Assembly: GCA_000380225.1 (NCBI GenBank)
Contig: KB904821.1
Coordinates: 1,726,830 to 1,790,829, forward strand
From: a filamentous cyanobacterium ESFC-1
Lineage (GTDB): Bacteria > Cyanobacteriota > Cyanobacteriia > Cyanobacteriales > Spirulinaceae
DNA: 64,000 nucleotides
Direction: 5' to 3'
The notes below the pieces were generated by a model. The model was not told where the DNA came from, did no database searches, and saw nothing but the letters and a program-made list of their open reading frames with translations. The stretch's first letter is position 1. Every line of letters begins with the position of its first letter. The position numbers and the translations under genes are program-made. Of this stretch, positions 48,583 through 58,490 are shown piece after piece.

Positions 48583-48848
48583 TAGTTATTCGTCCTTCGT
48601 CCTTCGTCCTTGGTCATTTGTTATTGGTTTTTGCCAAAATCCTTTAATTGGTTATTGGTAATTGATAATTTCTCCCCCCTCCTCCCCTTCTTCCCCCTCT
48701 CCCCACTCCTTCCCCTCTACCCCCTCCTCCCCCTCTCCCCTCGTTCCAAAATTGCTGCATTCATAATTCATAATTCCTCCCCGCCATAAGTTAGAATCAT
48801 TAAGATATCTTGAGAAACATTACGCTAAAAAAACTAGCCTAAACTTCT
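48583..48848. repeat. Divergent era/typA spacer with repeats and a polypyrimidine tract
   Basis: Just past the Era start lie CGTCCTTCGTCCTTCGTCC and TTGGTCATTTGTTATTGG, from the same dispersed family. Then 48670-48747 is an almost pure pyrimidine run of CCCCTCC-type units with rare A, which could adopt a triplex structure. The typA promoter must lie close to 48780-48840. Confidence 0.7.
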
Positions 48849-50642
48849 ATGTCTCTTCCCATTCGCAATATTGCGATTATCGCCCACGTTGACCACGGTA
48901 AAACCACACTCGTTGATGCCCTCCTCAAGCAATCAGGAATTTTCCGCGAAGGGGAAGAGGTTCCCGATTGCGTCATGGACTCCAATGACCTCGAACGGGA
49001 ACGGGGCATTACCATTTTGTCGAAAAATACCGCCGTTCGCTACCAAGAAACCTTAATTAATATTGTTGATACCCCAGGTCACGCCGACTTTGGCGGTGAA
49101 GTCGAACGAGTTTTAGGCATGGTAGACGGTTGCGTGTTGATTGTAGACGCAAACGAAGGCCCAATGCCGCAAACCCGCTTCGTCCTCAAAAAAGCCCTGG
49201 AAAAAGGGTTGCGTCCCATCGTCGTCGTCAACAAAATTGACCGTCCCAACGCCACCCCCGATGCCGCTATTGACAAAGTATTCGACCTCTTTGTGGAACT
49301 TGGGGCCGATGATGACCAATGCGACTTTACCACCCTCTACGCTTCCGGGTTAGAAGGCTACACCAAAGAAAACATCGAAGACGACGGTAAAGATATGCAG
49401 CCGTTGTTTGAAGCCATCTTACACCACGTTCCGCCCCCGGCAGGCGACCCGGAAAAGCCGTTACAACTGCAAGTCACCACCCTCGACTATTCCGATTATC
49501 TCGGTCGCATTGTCATTGGTCGCATTCACAACGGCATCATCAAAGCCGGACAACAAGCGGCGTTGTATAAAGAAGACGGCAGCATTGTCAAAACCAAAAT
49601 TAGTAAACTTCTCGGCTTTAACGGCTTAAACCGCGTTGAAATTGAAGAAGCCTCGGCGGGGAATATTGTCGCCGTTGCAGGCTTTGGGGATGCCAATATT
49701 GGCGAAACCATCACCTGTCCCGACGAACCCCAGGCCCTACCCCTCATCAACGTAGACGAACCGACCCTGCAAATGACCTTTTCGATCAACGACTCGCCTT
49801 TCGCGGGCCAGGAAGGGAAATTTGTCACCTCTCGTCAACTGCGCGATCGCCTCTACCGCGAACTCGAAACCAACGTTGCCCTCCGGGTCGAAGATGCCGA
49901 CTCCCCCGACAAATTCCAAGTCTCCGGTCGCGGTGAACTTCACCTCGGTATCCTGATCGAAACCATGCGTCGGGAAGGCTACGAATTTCAGGTATCCCAA
50001 CCCCAAGTCATTTACCGCGAAGTCAACGGCCAACCCTGCGAACCCTTTGAATACCTCATCCTCGATGTCCCCGAAGAAGCCGTCGGGTCTTGTATCGAAC
50101 GCCTCGGCCAGCGCAAAGGCATGATGCAGGATATGCAAACCGGAGTCAACGGTCGGACTCAACTGGAATTTGCCATTCCTGCCCGTGGTTTAATTGGCTT
50201 CCGGGGTGATTTCGTCCGCCTCTCTCGCGGAGAAGGCATTATGAACCACAGTTTCCTCGAATACCGCCCCCTCATCGGCGAAGTGGAAACCCGTTACAAC
50301 GGTGTCATCATTGCTTTTGAAGAAGGCGTGGCTACCTTCTACGCCCTCAAAAACGCAGAAGATCGCGGTGTGTTCTTCATTACTCCCGGAACCAAAGTCT
50401 ACAAAGGTATGATTGTCGGCGAACACAATCGTTCCCAAGACCTCGACCTCAATGTTTGTAAAGCCAAGCAACTCACCAACCATCGTGCGGCAACGGGGGA
50501 TGAGTTAGTTCAGTTACAAGCCCCTGTAGAAATGAGTCTCGAACGGGCATTAGAGTACATTGGTTCGGATGAGTTAGTTGAAGTCACCCCTGAGTCGATT
50601 CGCTTACGGAAAGTGTCTACTAAGAAGTTAGCCAAACGCTAA
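48849..50642 (+). CDS. typA: Translational GTPase TypA/BipA
   Basis: 597 residues, normal length. G1 [11 protein letters not shown]3 [10 protein letters not shown] and G4 NKIDRP are present, followed by the EF-Tu-like beta-barrel and the two EF-G-like C-terminal domains with QFVRLSRG-type [18 protein letters not shown]. TypA is a ribosome-associated GTPase needed for growth under stress and cold. It is followed by a strong terminator hairpin. Confidence 0.97.
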   Translation: MSLPIRNIAIIAHVDHGKTTLVDALLKQSGIFREGEEVPDCVMDSNDLERERGITILSKNTAVRYQETLINIVDTPGHADFGGEVERVLGMVDGCVLIVDANEGPMPQTRFVLKKALEKGLRPIVVVNKIDRPNATPDAAIDKVFDLFVELGADDDQCDFTTLYASGLEGYTKENIEDDGKDMQPLFEAILHHVPPPAGDPEKPLQLQVTTLDYSDYLGRIVIGRIHNGIIKAGQQAALYKEDGSIVKTKISKLLGFNGLNRVEIEEASAGNIVAVAGFGDANIGETITCPDEPQALPLINVDEPTLQMTFSINDSPFAGQEGKFVTSRQLRDRLYRELETNVALRVEDADSPDKFQVSGRGELHLGILIETMRREGYEFQVSQPQVIYREVNGQPCEPFEYLILDVPEEAVGSCIERLGQRKGMMQDMQTGVNGRTQLEFAIPARGLIGFRGDFVRLSRGEGIMNHSFLEYRPLIGEVETRYNGVIIAFEEGVATFYALKNAEDRGVFFITPGTKVYKGMIVGEHNRSQDLDLNVCKAKQLTNHRAATGDELVQLQAPVEMSLERALEYIGSDELVEVTPESIRLRKVSTKKLAKR

Positions 50643-50668
50643 TTCTTGAGTTAACCAGAAGTTAATCC

Positions 50669-50701
50669 AGAACCCCGGTTTCTTTAAGGAACCGGGGTTC
50701 T
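50669..50701 (+). terminator. Strong hairpin terminator after typA
   Basis: AGAACCCCGGTT pairs perfectly with AACCGGGGTTCT over 12 bp around a 9-base loop, 26 bases after the typA stop. Palindromes of this AACCCCGG/CCGGGGTT family also occur inside the element at 38790-38916. Confidence 0.85.
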
Positions 50702-50706
50702 AATTG

Positions 50707-50815
50707 TCACTTCTTCCACGGCCATTTCGTCCCCATTTCCGTGAGGGCAGAAAAAATCAAATACACAATCAAACCCGCAACACCGAATAAAAACCAAACT
50801 ACATCGTTATCCATT
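50707..50815 (-). pseudogene. Possible small membrane protein gene with a one-base frameshift
   Basis: Reading from the ATG at 50815 gives MDNDVVWFLFGVAGLIVY, a clear membrane span. At the AAAA run 50759-50762 the original frame turns into FDFFCPHG, while removing one base gives LIFSALTEMGTKWPWKK and a stop at 50709-50707. The second reading looks like a natural end of a 35-residue single-span protein. Either the gene is broken, or the homopolymer is a sequencing error. Confidence 0.4.
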
Positions 50816-50839
50816 TTTGAATACTCGACTAATTTAAAA

Positions 50840-52261
50840 CTAGATAATTTTTTCAATAATTTTCTGGAAATCTATAGACTTAATATCTTTTAAATCTGTA
50901 ACTCGTAGTTGATTGAATAATTGTTTCATAGCGGCACGAGCTTCTGTTTTGTAACTTGCAAATTTTCCTTTAATTAATTCTTTATCTTCTAAATCTCCTG
51001 CTATAGATAAGGCAAAATTTACAGATGCGAGCATTGCTAAAGTGATCGAAGCGGCAGTAATCGCTGCTGAGACTTCTAAAATACCTGTAGGTGGAACAAA
51101 AGAAGTAACAAAAAGAAATAGAGTAGTGGCGACTGACTTACCTACAAATAACGGAATAATAGATAAAACAGCAGATTTACTTAGCATTTTACCTGTATGT
51201 AAGTAATGCAAAGAAGCAATTGCTCCAGCTTGAGTTACCATAATAAATGCTGCTTTTCCAGGTAATAGTGCTTCTATTGATACAGCAGTTACAGCACTAG
51301 CTATAATACCAATTGCGTATTTTCTGCGATTTTTCATGTGACGAGCTAATAGCATTTTTTTTCCCTGCTCATCCAAAAAAATTTCTATATCCTCTCTTAA
51401 GAGATCAACACCACGAATATCCAAAGGAACATCGGAACGTAAATCTGGATCGTATCCTTTTGCACAACATCGATATACTTTTTCTCCTAAAGCTTCTTGC
51501 CATTGAAGAGTAATTTTCTGATTAGCAGCTTCATTCAAATCATCCCACTGATCGATTTTATTCAACACGACAAATACTGATTTACAAGTTTGCTTGAGAT
51601 CGCGTAAATGCTTATTTTGCGATTCATCTGCTGAACCTGTAACCACTAAAATGCCAACATCTACTGAATCTAAAAAATCTTGAGTGATTTTACTATTATC
51701 TTGGCGGATATCATCTAAGCCCGGCGAATCAACTAAAATAGTACGATCGTCTAGTTTGATGTATTTAAGTTGGGTTGTAATTCCTGATTCAGCGCCTACT
51801 TTTACAACAGGATTTTCTCTCGCTCTGTCTAATAAAGCATTAATTAATGAGCTTTTTCCTGAACTAACTTTTCCCACTACAACAATTTTGAGTTGTTGAT
51901 CTAAGTCTTGTAGAGATTCTTCTAAAAGAACTTCAGTTTCTTGGAAAAATTTACTTTCTTCCGACGGGGCTTGTGAATTGTGAGTTCGAGATTTTTGTTG
52001 ACCTATTCCTTGTTGCTCTTGGGCGTACTTTTTGATAATATCTTCAGCAGCATGAATCAAACCTTGTAAGTAGGGGTGGGAAAGATCGAGTGCTTGATAA
52101 TTTCCATTTCGATCGCGTTTATAACCCTTGGTACTGTTGTGTTGTATTTCTAAAAAATCACCATCAGAATTTTCAATTACCAAACCTTTGTAAGAAGCTG
52201 TGTCAAAAGCCTGACATATATACAGGCGATCGCGATATTTGAATTGCAAGCGTGTATTCAT
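50840..52261 (-). CDS. Membrane-associated GTPase
   Basis: 473 residues. An N-terminal region with basic and acidic segments (about 1-110) precedes P-loop GKVSSGKS (130-137), DSPG (178-181) and NKID (234-237). The C-terminal part (about 310-430) is hydrophobic and glycine-rich, resembling the DUF697-like membrane parts of other cyanobacterial GTPases. It could remodel or anchor membranes. No operon partner: the neighbours on this strand are a pseudogene and a secreted protein gene. Confidence 0.8.
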   Translation of the reverse strand: MNTRLQFKYRDRLYICQAFDTASYKGLVIENSDGDFLEIQHNSTKGYKRDRNGNYQALDLSHPYLQGLIHAAEDIIKKYAQEQQGIGQQKSRTHNSQAPSEESKFFQETEVLLEESLQDLDQQLKIVVVGKVSSGKSSLINALLDRARENPVVKVGAESGITTQLKYIKLDDRTILVDSPGLDDIRQDNSKITQDFLDSVDVGILVVTGSADESQNKHLRDLKQTCKSVFVVLNKIDQWDDLNEAANQKITLQWQEALGEKVYRCCAKGYDPDLRSDVPLDIRGVDLLREDIEIFLDEQGKKMLLARHMKNRRKYAIGIIASAVTAVSIEALLPGKAAFIMVTQAGAIASLHYLHTGKMLSKSAVLSIIPLFVGKSVATTLFLFVTSFVPPTGILEVSAAITAASITLAMLASVNFALSIAGDLEDKELIKGKFASYKTEARAAMKQLFNQLRVTDLKDIKSIDFQKIIEKII

Positions 52262-52400
52262 ACGATCAATTTATCCTACAAAAAAGATTTAATATTATTT
52301 GCCCTACCGGACTTAAGGTAATTGAAGCTTTTTCCGCAAGAGGAAAATCAAGAATGTTTAGACGAATTATGTCATTAATTCAATTTAAACATTCATTTAG

Positions 52401-52796
52401 TTACTCTCCACAAACTTGATAATATAAGAAATCGGGGTCAATACGATCTCTAATTCGGGGATTCTTGGTAACATAGCCTCCAAATTGACCATTTACTAGC
52501 AAAACTGGTGGTTGGTCTGCATTGCGATTATATGCCCCTGTAGGATAATACTCACCACCATACATTCCAAACTGATTCCAAATACTGAAAGGAGAAAATG
52601 AACTACCGTATGTTCCAAAACTATTACAAATAGAGTCAGTGTTAAATCTATTACTCGACACTAATCCGAGAAAAGTACCATCAGAACTGACTACAATTGA
52701 AGTTGAATTGCTTCTAGCAGCTTGACTAAAGTGTCCTAGTAGTGATAATGCACCCATGAGAGCAACAGTAGTTCGTTTTACTCTAGATAATCTCAT
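52401..52796 (-). CDS. Secreted small repeat protein (SIxNxFGxYG)
   Basis: 131 residues with a signal peptide (about 1-27). The mature part has two copies of a motif S-I-x-N-x-F-G-x-Y-G (SICNSFGTYGSS at 55-66, SIWNQFGMYGGE at 71-82) and a third weak copy ending AYN. Similar motif repeats occur in secreted proteins of other bacteria, with unknown roles. Two Cys, at 57 and near the end (QVCGE), might form a disulfide. Confidence 0.7.
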   Translation of the reverse strand: MRLSRVKRTTVALMGALSLLGHFSQAARSNSTSIVVSSDGTFLGLVSSNRFNTDSICNSFGTYGSSFSPFSIWNQFGMYGGEYYPTGAYNRNADQPPVLLVNGQFGGYVTKNPRIRDRIDPDFLYYQVCGE

Positions 52797-52978
52797 TATT
52801 CTTGTTTTAACGTGTTATTGATAGTATTCCCAATGAACGACAAGAAATAACTACCAGCAGATTTTTATTTTCGGTAAACAGAGAGCAAGGGCAGTTTTAC
52901 CGGATTCTTGCTGGCGTTAAGACAATCAATGTAAAAAAATCTTAAGATAAGAAGGGTAAAGCGTAACAAAACTTTGTA

Positions 52979-54370
52979 ATGCAAACCCTAAGCCGTGAAA
53001 CATCCCCAACAGAAGCCCTCCCCGCAGGAGGAGACGATCCCCAACGCTTTGATGTAAAAGAAGCGTGGTATCCCGTGTTTTATGTGCAGGATTTGGATAA
53101 AACCAAGCCTGCAAAATTCACCCTGCTGAATCAAGATATTGTGATCTGGTGGGAAGCGAAATCCCAGTCTTGGCGGGCGTTTGAGGATAAATGCCCCCAT
53201 CGCCTTGCGCCGTTGTCTCAAGGTCGCATTAACGAAGAAGGACAGCTAGAATGTCCTTATCACGGTTGGGCGTTTTCTGGGGAAGGGGAGTGCGAGAAGA
53301 TTCCCCAACAACCGGAAGGAATGACAGCAGAAAATTCTCCGAGGGCTTGTGCGAAGGGATTGCCGATCGCGATCGCGCAGGATATGTTATTTGTATATCC
53401 GGGTCAAAAAGAACGAGCAAACCATGTCCCGATTCCGATTATCGACGCGATCGCAGAAGATAAAGAGGATTGGGTTTATATCGATACGTTTCGCGATATT
53501 CCCTATGATGCCCTGACGTTACTGGAAAATGTCATCGATTCGAGTCACATTCCCTACACCCATCACGATACTGTGGGAAATCGGGAAACCGTCAGTCCGG
53601 TGAATTTAAAGGTTGTTGAGTCAGGAAAGCAGGGTTTTAACGGCATTTGGCCCGAAGGCCCCCGCAAAGGTACATTAGGACAACAAAATACCTATTTTAC
53701 TGCTCCTAACTTAATGTGGCACGACCTCACGGCTAAAAAGTTGGGTCGCACTTTGACTGTAGTTTATGCCACTCCCATTCGCAAAGGAGAATGTCGCTTG
53801 TTTGCGCGTTTTCCCTTCAAATTCTCCTCAAAGTTGCCGCGCTTGGTGTTTAAGTTAACCCCCCGTTGGTATTCTCATGTCAACCAAAACGCCATTCTCG
53901 AAGACGATCAGATTTTCTTACATTACCAAGAGCGTTACCTCGAAGCCGCAGGGGGAAGCGAAAATTACGCCAAGGCTTGCTATTTACCCACAACCGCCGA
54001 TCGCTATGTGTCTCAGTTGCGGCAGTGGGTGAACCGTTACGAAGCCGATCCTTTCCCCGATACTACCTTACCGCCTGCCATACCCACCGAGCAACTACTC
54101 GATCGCTATCACTCCCACACGAAAAACTGTGCGAGTTGTCGCGGCGCTTTTAATAATATCCGCCGTATCCGCCGAGGGGCTGCATTTGCGGGGTTTGGGG
54201 CTTGGGGAATTGCACCTATCTTAACCCTGTGGCTTGGTAATATGGCGACCGAGGCGATCGCGGTATCGAGTATTGCCAGTATCGTTTTCGGGGCGGTTTG
54301 GCTATTTTTAGGGCGCTTTGAGCGCAAATTTAGCGAAGGTCGCACGATTCCGCCTCGGAACTTATCTTAA
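52979..54370 (+). CDS. Rieske-type oxygenase of the Tic55/pheophorbide a oxygenase group
   Basis: 463 residues. The Rieske [2Fe-2S] centre has Cys72-x-His74 and Cys92-x-x-His95 (KCPHRLAPLS and ECPYHGWAF). The mononuclear iron site is Asp187, His190 and His195 (VIDSSHIPYTHH). A CxxC (NCASCRG, about 384-387) and two C-terminal membrane spans match the plant PAO, Tic55 and PTC52 group. In cyanobacteria these proteins are thought to act on chlorophyll catabolites or other cyclic substrates; the reaction here is unproven. The cupin gene follows closely. Confidence 0.88.
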   Translation: MQTLSRETSPTEALPAGGDDPQRFDVKEAWYPVFYVQDLDKTKPAKFTLLNQDIVIWWEAKSQSWRAFEDKCPHRLAPLSQGRINEEGQLECPYHGWAFSGEGECEKIPQQPEGMTAENSPRACAKGLPIAIAQDMLFVYPGQKERANHVPIPIIDAIAEDKEDWVYIDTFRDIPYDALTLLENVIDSSHIPYTHHDTVGNRETVSPVNLKVVESGKQGFNGIWPEGPRKGTLGQQNTYFTAPNLMWHDLTAKKLGRTLTVVYATPIRKGECRLFARFPFKFSSKLPRLVFKLTPRWYSHVNQNAILEDDQIFLHYQERYLEAAGGSENYAKACYLPTTADRYVSQLRQWVNRYEADPFPDTTLPPAIPTEQLLDRYHSHTKNCASCRGAFNNIRRIRRGAAFAGFGAWGIAPILTLWLGNMATEAIAVSSIASIVFGAVWLFLGRFERKFSEGRTIPPRNLS

Positions 54371-54389
54371 TGGAGAAAGAAATCAAAAT

Positions 54390-54719
54390 ATGACTTCAGA
54401 AACCCCTCAATCCTTTAATTTCAATTTCCAAGACAAAATCGAATATCCCCAAGAAGGGATTTTGAGCAAAGTGCTACTCAAAGACAAGAATTGTCAATAC
54501 ACTTTGTTTTGTTTAGCGGAAAATACGGAAATTTCCGAGCATACTTCAACCCGTAATGCCACGGTTAATGTAGTTGCAGGAAGTGGAATATTAACCCTAG
54601 AAGGAGAGGATATTCCCTTAAAACCGGGAGTATTTGTATTTATGAAAGCAAATGCGCCCCACGCCCTTAAAGCTGAGGAAAATTTAGCGTTTTTGCTGAC
54701 GCTTTCGGAAAATTCCTAA
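54390..54719 (+). CDS. Cupin domain protein
   Basis: 109 residues from the ATG at 54390 (MTSETPQSFNFNFQDKIEYP); upstream in-frame residues overlap the Rieske gene and lack support. The cupin core has the His pattern EHTSTRNATVNVVAGSGILT, then PGVFVFMKANAPHALKAEEN. Small cupins of this type bind a metal and act as dioxygenase-like or storage proteins. It lies 19 bases after the Rieske gene on the same strand, so a functional link is likely. A hairpin terminator follows. Confidence 0.88.
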   Translation: MTSETPQSFNFNFQDKIEYPQEGILSKVLLKDKNCQYTLFCLAENTEISEHTSTRNATVNVVAGSGILTLEGEDIPLKPGVFVFMKANAPHALKAEENLAFLLTLSENS

Positions 54720-54737
54720 ATTTCCCCTCACCCTAAA

Positions 54738-54759
54738 CCCCTCTCCCACGGGTGAGGGG
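54738..54759 (+). terminator. Hairpin terminator after the cupin gene
   Basis: CCCCTC-T-CCC and GGG-T-GAGGGG stem around AC, followed by CTTCTTTTTG. It is 18 bases after the cupin stop. Same dispersed family as at 22101. Confidence 0.7.
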
Positions 54760-54850
54760 CTTCTTTTTGAGTGTCAAAGCAGGAACAGGAATACAGCCCG
54801 ACTTGGGTGGCTTGGGATAGGGTGCTGAAGTTTTAGTACCGTGACACATC

Positions 54851-55184
54851 TTAAACGGTGGGTTACGGCGGATTGCTAGATTACAGTCATAGCATGAGTT
54901 TTAGCGGCCCAACCCCTTAAACGGTGGGTTACGGCGGATTGCTAGATTACAGTCATAGCATGAGTTTTAGCGGCCCAACCCCTTAAACGGTGGGTTACGG
55001 CGGATTGCTAGATTACAGTCATAGCATGAGTTTTAGCGGCCCAACCCCTTAAACGGTGGGTTACGGCGGATTGCTAGATTACAGTCATAGCATGAGTTTT
55101 AGCCGCCTAACCCCTTAAACGGTGGGTTACGGCGGATAACTAGATTACAGTCATAGCCTAGATTCTAGCCGCCTAACCCACCCT
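54851..55184. repeat. 66-bp tandem repeat array of hairpin-like units
   Basis: Five units of exactly 66 bp begin with TTAAACGGTGGGTTACGGCG at 54851, 54917, 54983, 55049 and 55115. The first three units are almost identical, the fourth and fifth diverge. Within a unit GGTGGGTTACGGCGG can pair with CCGCCTAACCCACC (best seen in unit 5). No spacers exist, so it is not CRISPR. It lies between the cupin and STAND genes. Confidence 0.92.
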
Positions 55185-55328
55185 ACTAAAGCTGTGTCGC
55201 GACAGTAGGCTAAGAAGAAAAAAACAGCCATTCGTCGGCAAAAACGTTCCCTTGGGATGCTGAATGTAAACTTATGTAACAAAAATCGGGCTTCTGCGTA
55301 ATTTCTCCCTCTTAAATTCGAGAGAGTG

Positions 55329-56810
55329 ATGAAACTAAGAGTCAGCATCAAACCAAAAATGATTGCTACCGTAGAACGCGATCGCATTATGGGTGAAGAA
55401 CAATCTATTGAAGAACTTATCGATTTTATCGATCGCTTGGTTTTCAAAATGCGAGGTTGTCCTCTCAGTCACCTAGAAAAAGAACTATTGCGGGGGGTAC
55501 TCCAGGGAAAGCGCTATAGCGAAATCGGCGATTACCTGGATAGTCCTTTATATTATTACTCGACCGAATACATCTCCCGTTATCTAGCTTACAACCTGTG
55601 GAAAACTCTAACTCAGGTGTTGCAATCCATATCTGCTTTACAACCTCTAGAAAAAGTCCATAAGCGCAATTTGCGCGAATGTCTCCAACGGGCTATAAAA
55701 TGCGCTCGCTGGGATTGGGCTGATCGGGTGGAGAATCAGAATTTCGCGGAAAACACGGTTTTAGATTATTGGGTTGGCCGCGAGTCTTTGATTGCAGATT
55801 GCCAAAAAACATTAGCCAGCGATACCCGCGTTATCGGTTTGGTGGGAATGGCAGGAGTGGGTAAAACTGCCTTAGCCAACCGCTTAACGAGCGATCGCGT
55901 TGTCCGCAAAACCTTTCCCCAGGTGCATTGGCTGCGCTGTCAGAATGAAACCTCGATTTTTGAGGCGTTAGTCAGTTTACTGTTGGATAAGACGGCGATT
56001 CATCAATATAAGTCGTCTTATCTAGTCGAAGCGCTGATCGAACAACTGCGATCGCAACCTTGTTTACTGATTATCGATCGTATTGAAGCCATCCTACACT
56101 TGGATGCTGCGGGTCATACCCATTGTTGCGATCGCGATTTGGAGGAGTTTTTTATCCAGTTTTTGACCACTAAAACAATGCCTAGTCGGATTGTGATGAC
56201 TTCTCAAATCGATCTGCGGGCGATCGCTTGTGACCGTCATTGGCAGCGTTTGCACATTTATGAAGTCTTGGGATTAACTGAAGATGAAGCATTACAGTTG
56301 TTTCGTCTTTGGGGGATAACCACGACTGAACCCTATCTTCAACGCTTGATCGAGGCTTATGCCGGACATCCCTTAGCCCTGTGCGCGATCGCCTCCGAAA
56401 TCCATCAACCCCCCTATCAAGGTAATATCGCCGCCTATTGGTCTAATTATGGCTCAGAAATCGAAACCGCCGAACAATGGCCGCAACCGGGAAAGATGAC
56501 TTCTCCCCCTCGTTTAGAGCGTTACAGCCTACGACTCGCCGATTTAGTACAAACCCGCATCGAAAACAGCTTAAATCAATTACAACAAACCTCTCCCCTC
56601 GCGGTTGAATTGTTGTGTTTGGGGGCAAAACAAGCTCAAGGTTGCGATCGCGCCGCTTGGCTGTCTTGGCTGCGCGATCGTTCTCCTGATGAGGCGTTAC
56701 TTGCCTTCCAAGCCTTACAACGGTATTGTTTGCTGCAAAAAGACCAACAGGGCGATCGTTTGTTATATCGCGTTCATCCGTTACTTCTTGGCGTGGTCAA
56801 TTCGTCCTAA
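55329..56810 (+). CDS. STAND/NB-ARC ATPase with vMAP-like N-terminus
   Basis: 493 residues from the ATG at 55329 (a GTG at 55326 precedes it; a later ATG at 55389 would start at MGEEQSI). The N-terminal about 120 residues resemble the vWA-MoxR-associated HTH region (LIDFIDRLVFKMRGCPLSHL, then ELLRGVLQGKRYSEI). The ATPase has P-loop GMAGVGKT (about 173-180) and Walker B CLLIIDRIEAIL. The protein ends soon after the ATPase with no TPR or other sensor, unlike the STAND protein at 39325. It may act with an unlinked partner. Confidence 0.85.
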   Translation: MKLRVSIKPKMIATVERDRIMGEEQSIEELIDFIDRLVFKMRGCPLSHLEKELLRGVLQGKRYSEIGDYLDSPLYYYSTEYISRYLAYNLWKTLTQVLQSISALQPLEKVHKRNLRECLQRAIKCARWDWADRVENQNFAENTVLDYWVGRESLIADCQKTLASDTRVIGLVGMAGVGKTALANRLTSDRVVRKTFPQVHWLRCQNETSIFEALVSLLLDKTAIHQYKSSYLVEALIEQLRSQPCLLIIDRIEAILHLDAAGHTHCCDRDLEEFFIQFLTTKTMPSRIVMTSQIDLRAIACDRHWQRLHIYEVLGLTEDEALQLFRLWGITTTEPYLQRLIEAYAGHPLALCAIASEIHQPPYQGNIAAYWSNYGSEIETAEQWPQPGKMTSPPRLERYSLRLADLVQTRIENSLNQLQQTSPLAVELLCLGAKQAQGCDRAAWLSWLRDRSPDEALLAFQALQRYCLLQKDQQGDRLLYRVHPLLLGVVNSS

Positions 56811-56851
56811 CGCCTCTACAGTATGAAACCCGCGATCGCGATGGACACAAA

Positions 56852-56887
56852 AAAGGCTCTGTTTTCTATCTCAAAAACAGAGCCTTT
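56852..56887. terminator. Strong bidirectional terminator
   Basis: AAAGGCTCTGTTTT pairs perfectly with AAAACAGAGCCTTT over 14 bp around an 8-base loop, with A-rich and T-rich flanks. It separates the STAND gene from the convergent PEP-CTERM gene. Confidence 0.9.
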
Positions 56888-56919
56888 CGCAACGATAGTT
56901 TTAAACCAACCAGACTAAT

Positions 56920-57918
56920 TTAAGCGCGACGCACGCGACGCAAACCCGCACCCGTCAAACCCAAGCCCATCAAACCTAACAACATTCCCGGTTCGGGGAC
57001 ATCTTGAGATTGTTGGTCTTTAAATTGGTGGTAAGCTTCAGTTGCTTTGATATCCACAAAAGCTGAAGTAAACGACTGTGCCGTGTTACCTCCTTGTTTC
57101 AAAAAATTCAAATCCCAACCTGCACCGGTAATACTACCCGTTCCCGTAGCCCAAGCCAAATCCACATAATCGGCTTTGGTATTTAAACGACCCTGTGTTG
57201 CTTCACCCCCAGTCGTTTTAATATAGCCTCCATGGCCATCAGCGACAAAAGCATTACCATCCCCATCGACTCCAATCGCAGTAGTCCCACGACCATCCAC
57301 AAAACCGTGATTCACTACCGCATTGAGGAGAGCATTTTTGCCATTCAACGCATCTAAAACACTTTGGTAATTAAAGTCATCTGATTGGGAGCGAGTTGAT
57401 TTGCGATCGTCATCTGTAATCAATACCACATTCACCGCCGCATCTTCGCGAAATTGATATTGTCCTAAACCCGACTCAAGAGCTTCATAACCATCTTCAT
57501 AACCACCAGAAGCTCGTAATTCACTCGTCGCATATCCAAACAGCAAAGAATCGCCAAACTGTTCAATCTCAGGCGTACTTAAATCCATATCGATGGTACG
57601 AGCAAACGGCGCACCCGAATAAAAGCTACCCCCATAACCCACTAAACCATAGCGGTTTTTTTCGCTGCCTAAACCGAGTCCTTTACTTTGCAGACTTGCC
57701 TCCAAGTCCCCAATCATATCACCCAGCCAACGATGTTCGCCAAACATCGAACCGGATTCATCCACCACAAACAAGAAGTCAGCAAAACCATTGGCAAAAG
57801 CTTGGGAGGTGGTGGTTAAAGAGAGGGCGATCGCGCCCCCCACACCGATTGCCGCTTTTTTAAATAAACCAAATTTCTGTTGCCAAGACAACCGAGCCAA
57901 CGTGCAGTAATTCATCAT
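56920..57918 (-). CDS. PEP-CTERM-anchored von Willebrand A domain protein
   Basis: 332 residues. A signal peptide (about 1-43) is followed by a VWA domain with the DESGS MIDAS metal site and a DDDR loop. The C-terminus is a PEP-CTERM sorting signal: VPEPGMLLGLMGLGLTGAGL followed by RRVRRA. Such proteins are processed by an exosortase and exported or held at the outer surface, often with exopolysaccharide. The exosortase gene is not in the window. It is convergent with the STAND gene. Confidence 0.93.
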   Translation of the reverse strand: MMNYCTLARLSWQQKFGLFKKAAIGVGGAIALSLTTTSQAFANGFADFLFVVDESGSMFGEHRWLGDMIGDLEASLQSKGLGLGSEKNRYGLVGYGGSFYSGAPFARTIDMDLSTPEIEQFGDSLLFGYATSELRASGGYEDGYEALESGLGQYQFREDAAVNVVLITDDDRKSTRSQSDDFNYQSVLDALNGKNALLNAVVNHGFVDGRGTTAIGVDGDGNAFVADGHGGYIKTTGGEATQGRLNTKADYVDLAWATGTGSITGAGWDLNFLKQGGNTAQSFTSAFVDIKATEAYHQFKDQQSQDVPEPGMLLGLMGLGLTGAGLRRVRRA

Positions 57919-58490
57919 TTTGTATCAATCCTGAGAATGTTTCATGAAGTTCGCGATCGCGTAATTTCTCATCACCGAAAAACACAACATATCGCCCAAG
58001 CTAAAATTCAACGGTTTCTCTATGAATGAGCGTTGATTTTTGAGAACTTCACTAATACCTCTCAAAAACAAATATAATTTTATGCAAGATGGGCAAAAAT
58101 TTTATTTTTAGATTTTTTGAAGGCGTTTCAGCAAATATACACAAGTCAATGGTATCGCTCATTTATCGACTGACTATGTACCGCTATCGCCTTACCTGAT
58201 AAGGGTTTTGAGCAATTGCAACCCCAAAATAATTTGAGTATATCGCTTCACGATTAACGTAATACCAACAATTTTAAAGTTCTGATGAAGTAGGCGATCG
58301 CCTTCTTAAAGAATTGATAAATTAGCCGACGAATTGCATAAAACAAATTTCATAAACAACCGTAAAAACACTTAATTTCAAAACTAATGAACTTTGCTCT
58401 AAATTAATGAACTTTTTGATTGATTATTAACCTCTCAGCAAGCCAAAATAAAGCTACATCTGTGACGAAGTAGTAAGGGAATCTATCCTC
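57919..58490. other. Intergenic region before the giant protease gene
   Basis: 572 bases, AT-rich, with HIP1-like sites near 57952 and a GGCGATCGCC near 58293. No gene or repeat array found. It must hold promoters for the divergent PEP-CTERM and protease genes. Confidence 0.55.

Noticed and set aside
49737-50162. 141-codon minus-strand frame opposite typA
   Set aside because: Antisense shadow of a highly conserved gene.
54851-55184. Array considered as CRISPR
   Set aside because: Units are contiguous 66-bp copies with no unique spacers, and no cas genes are near.
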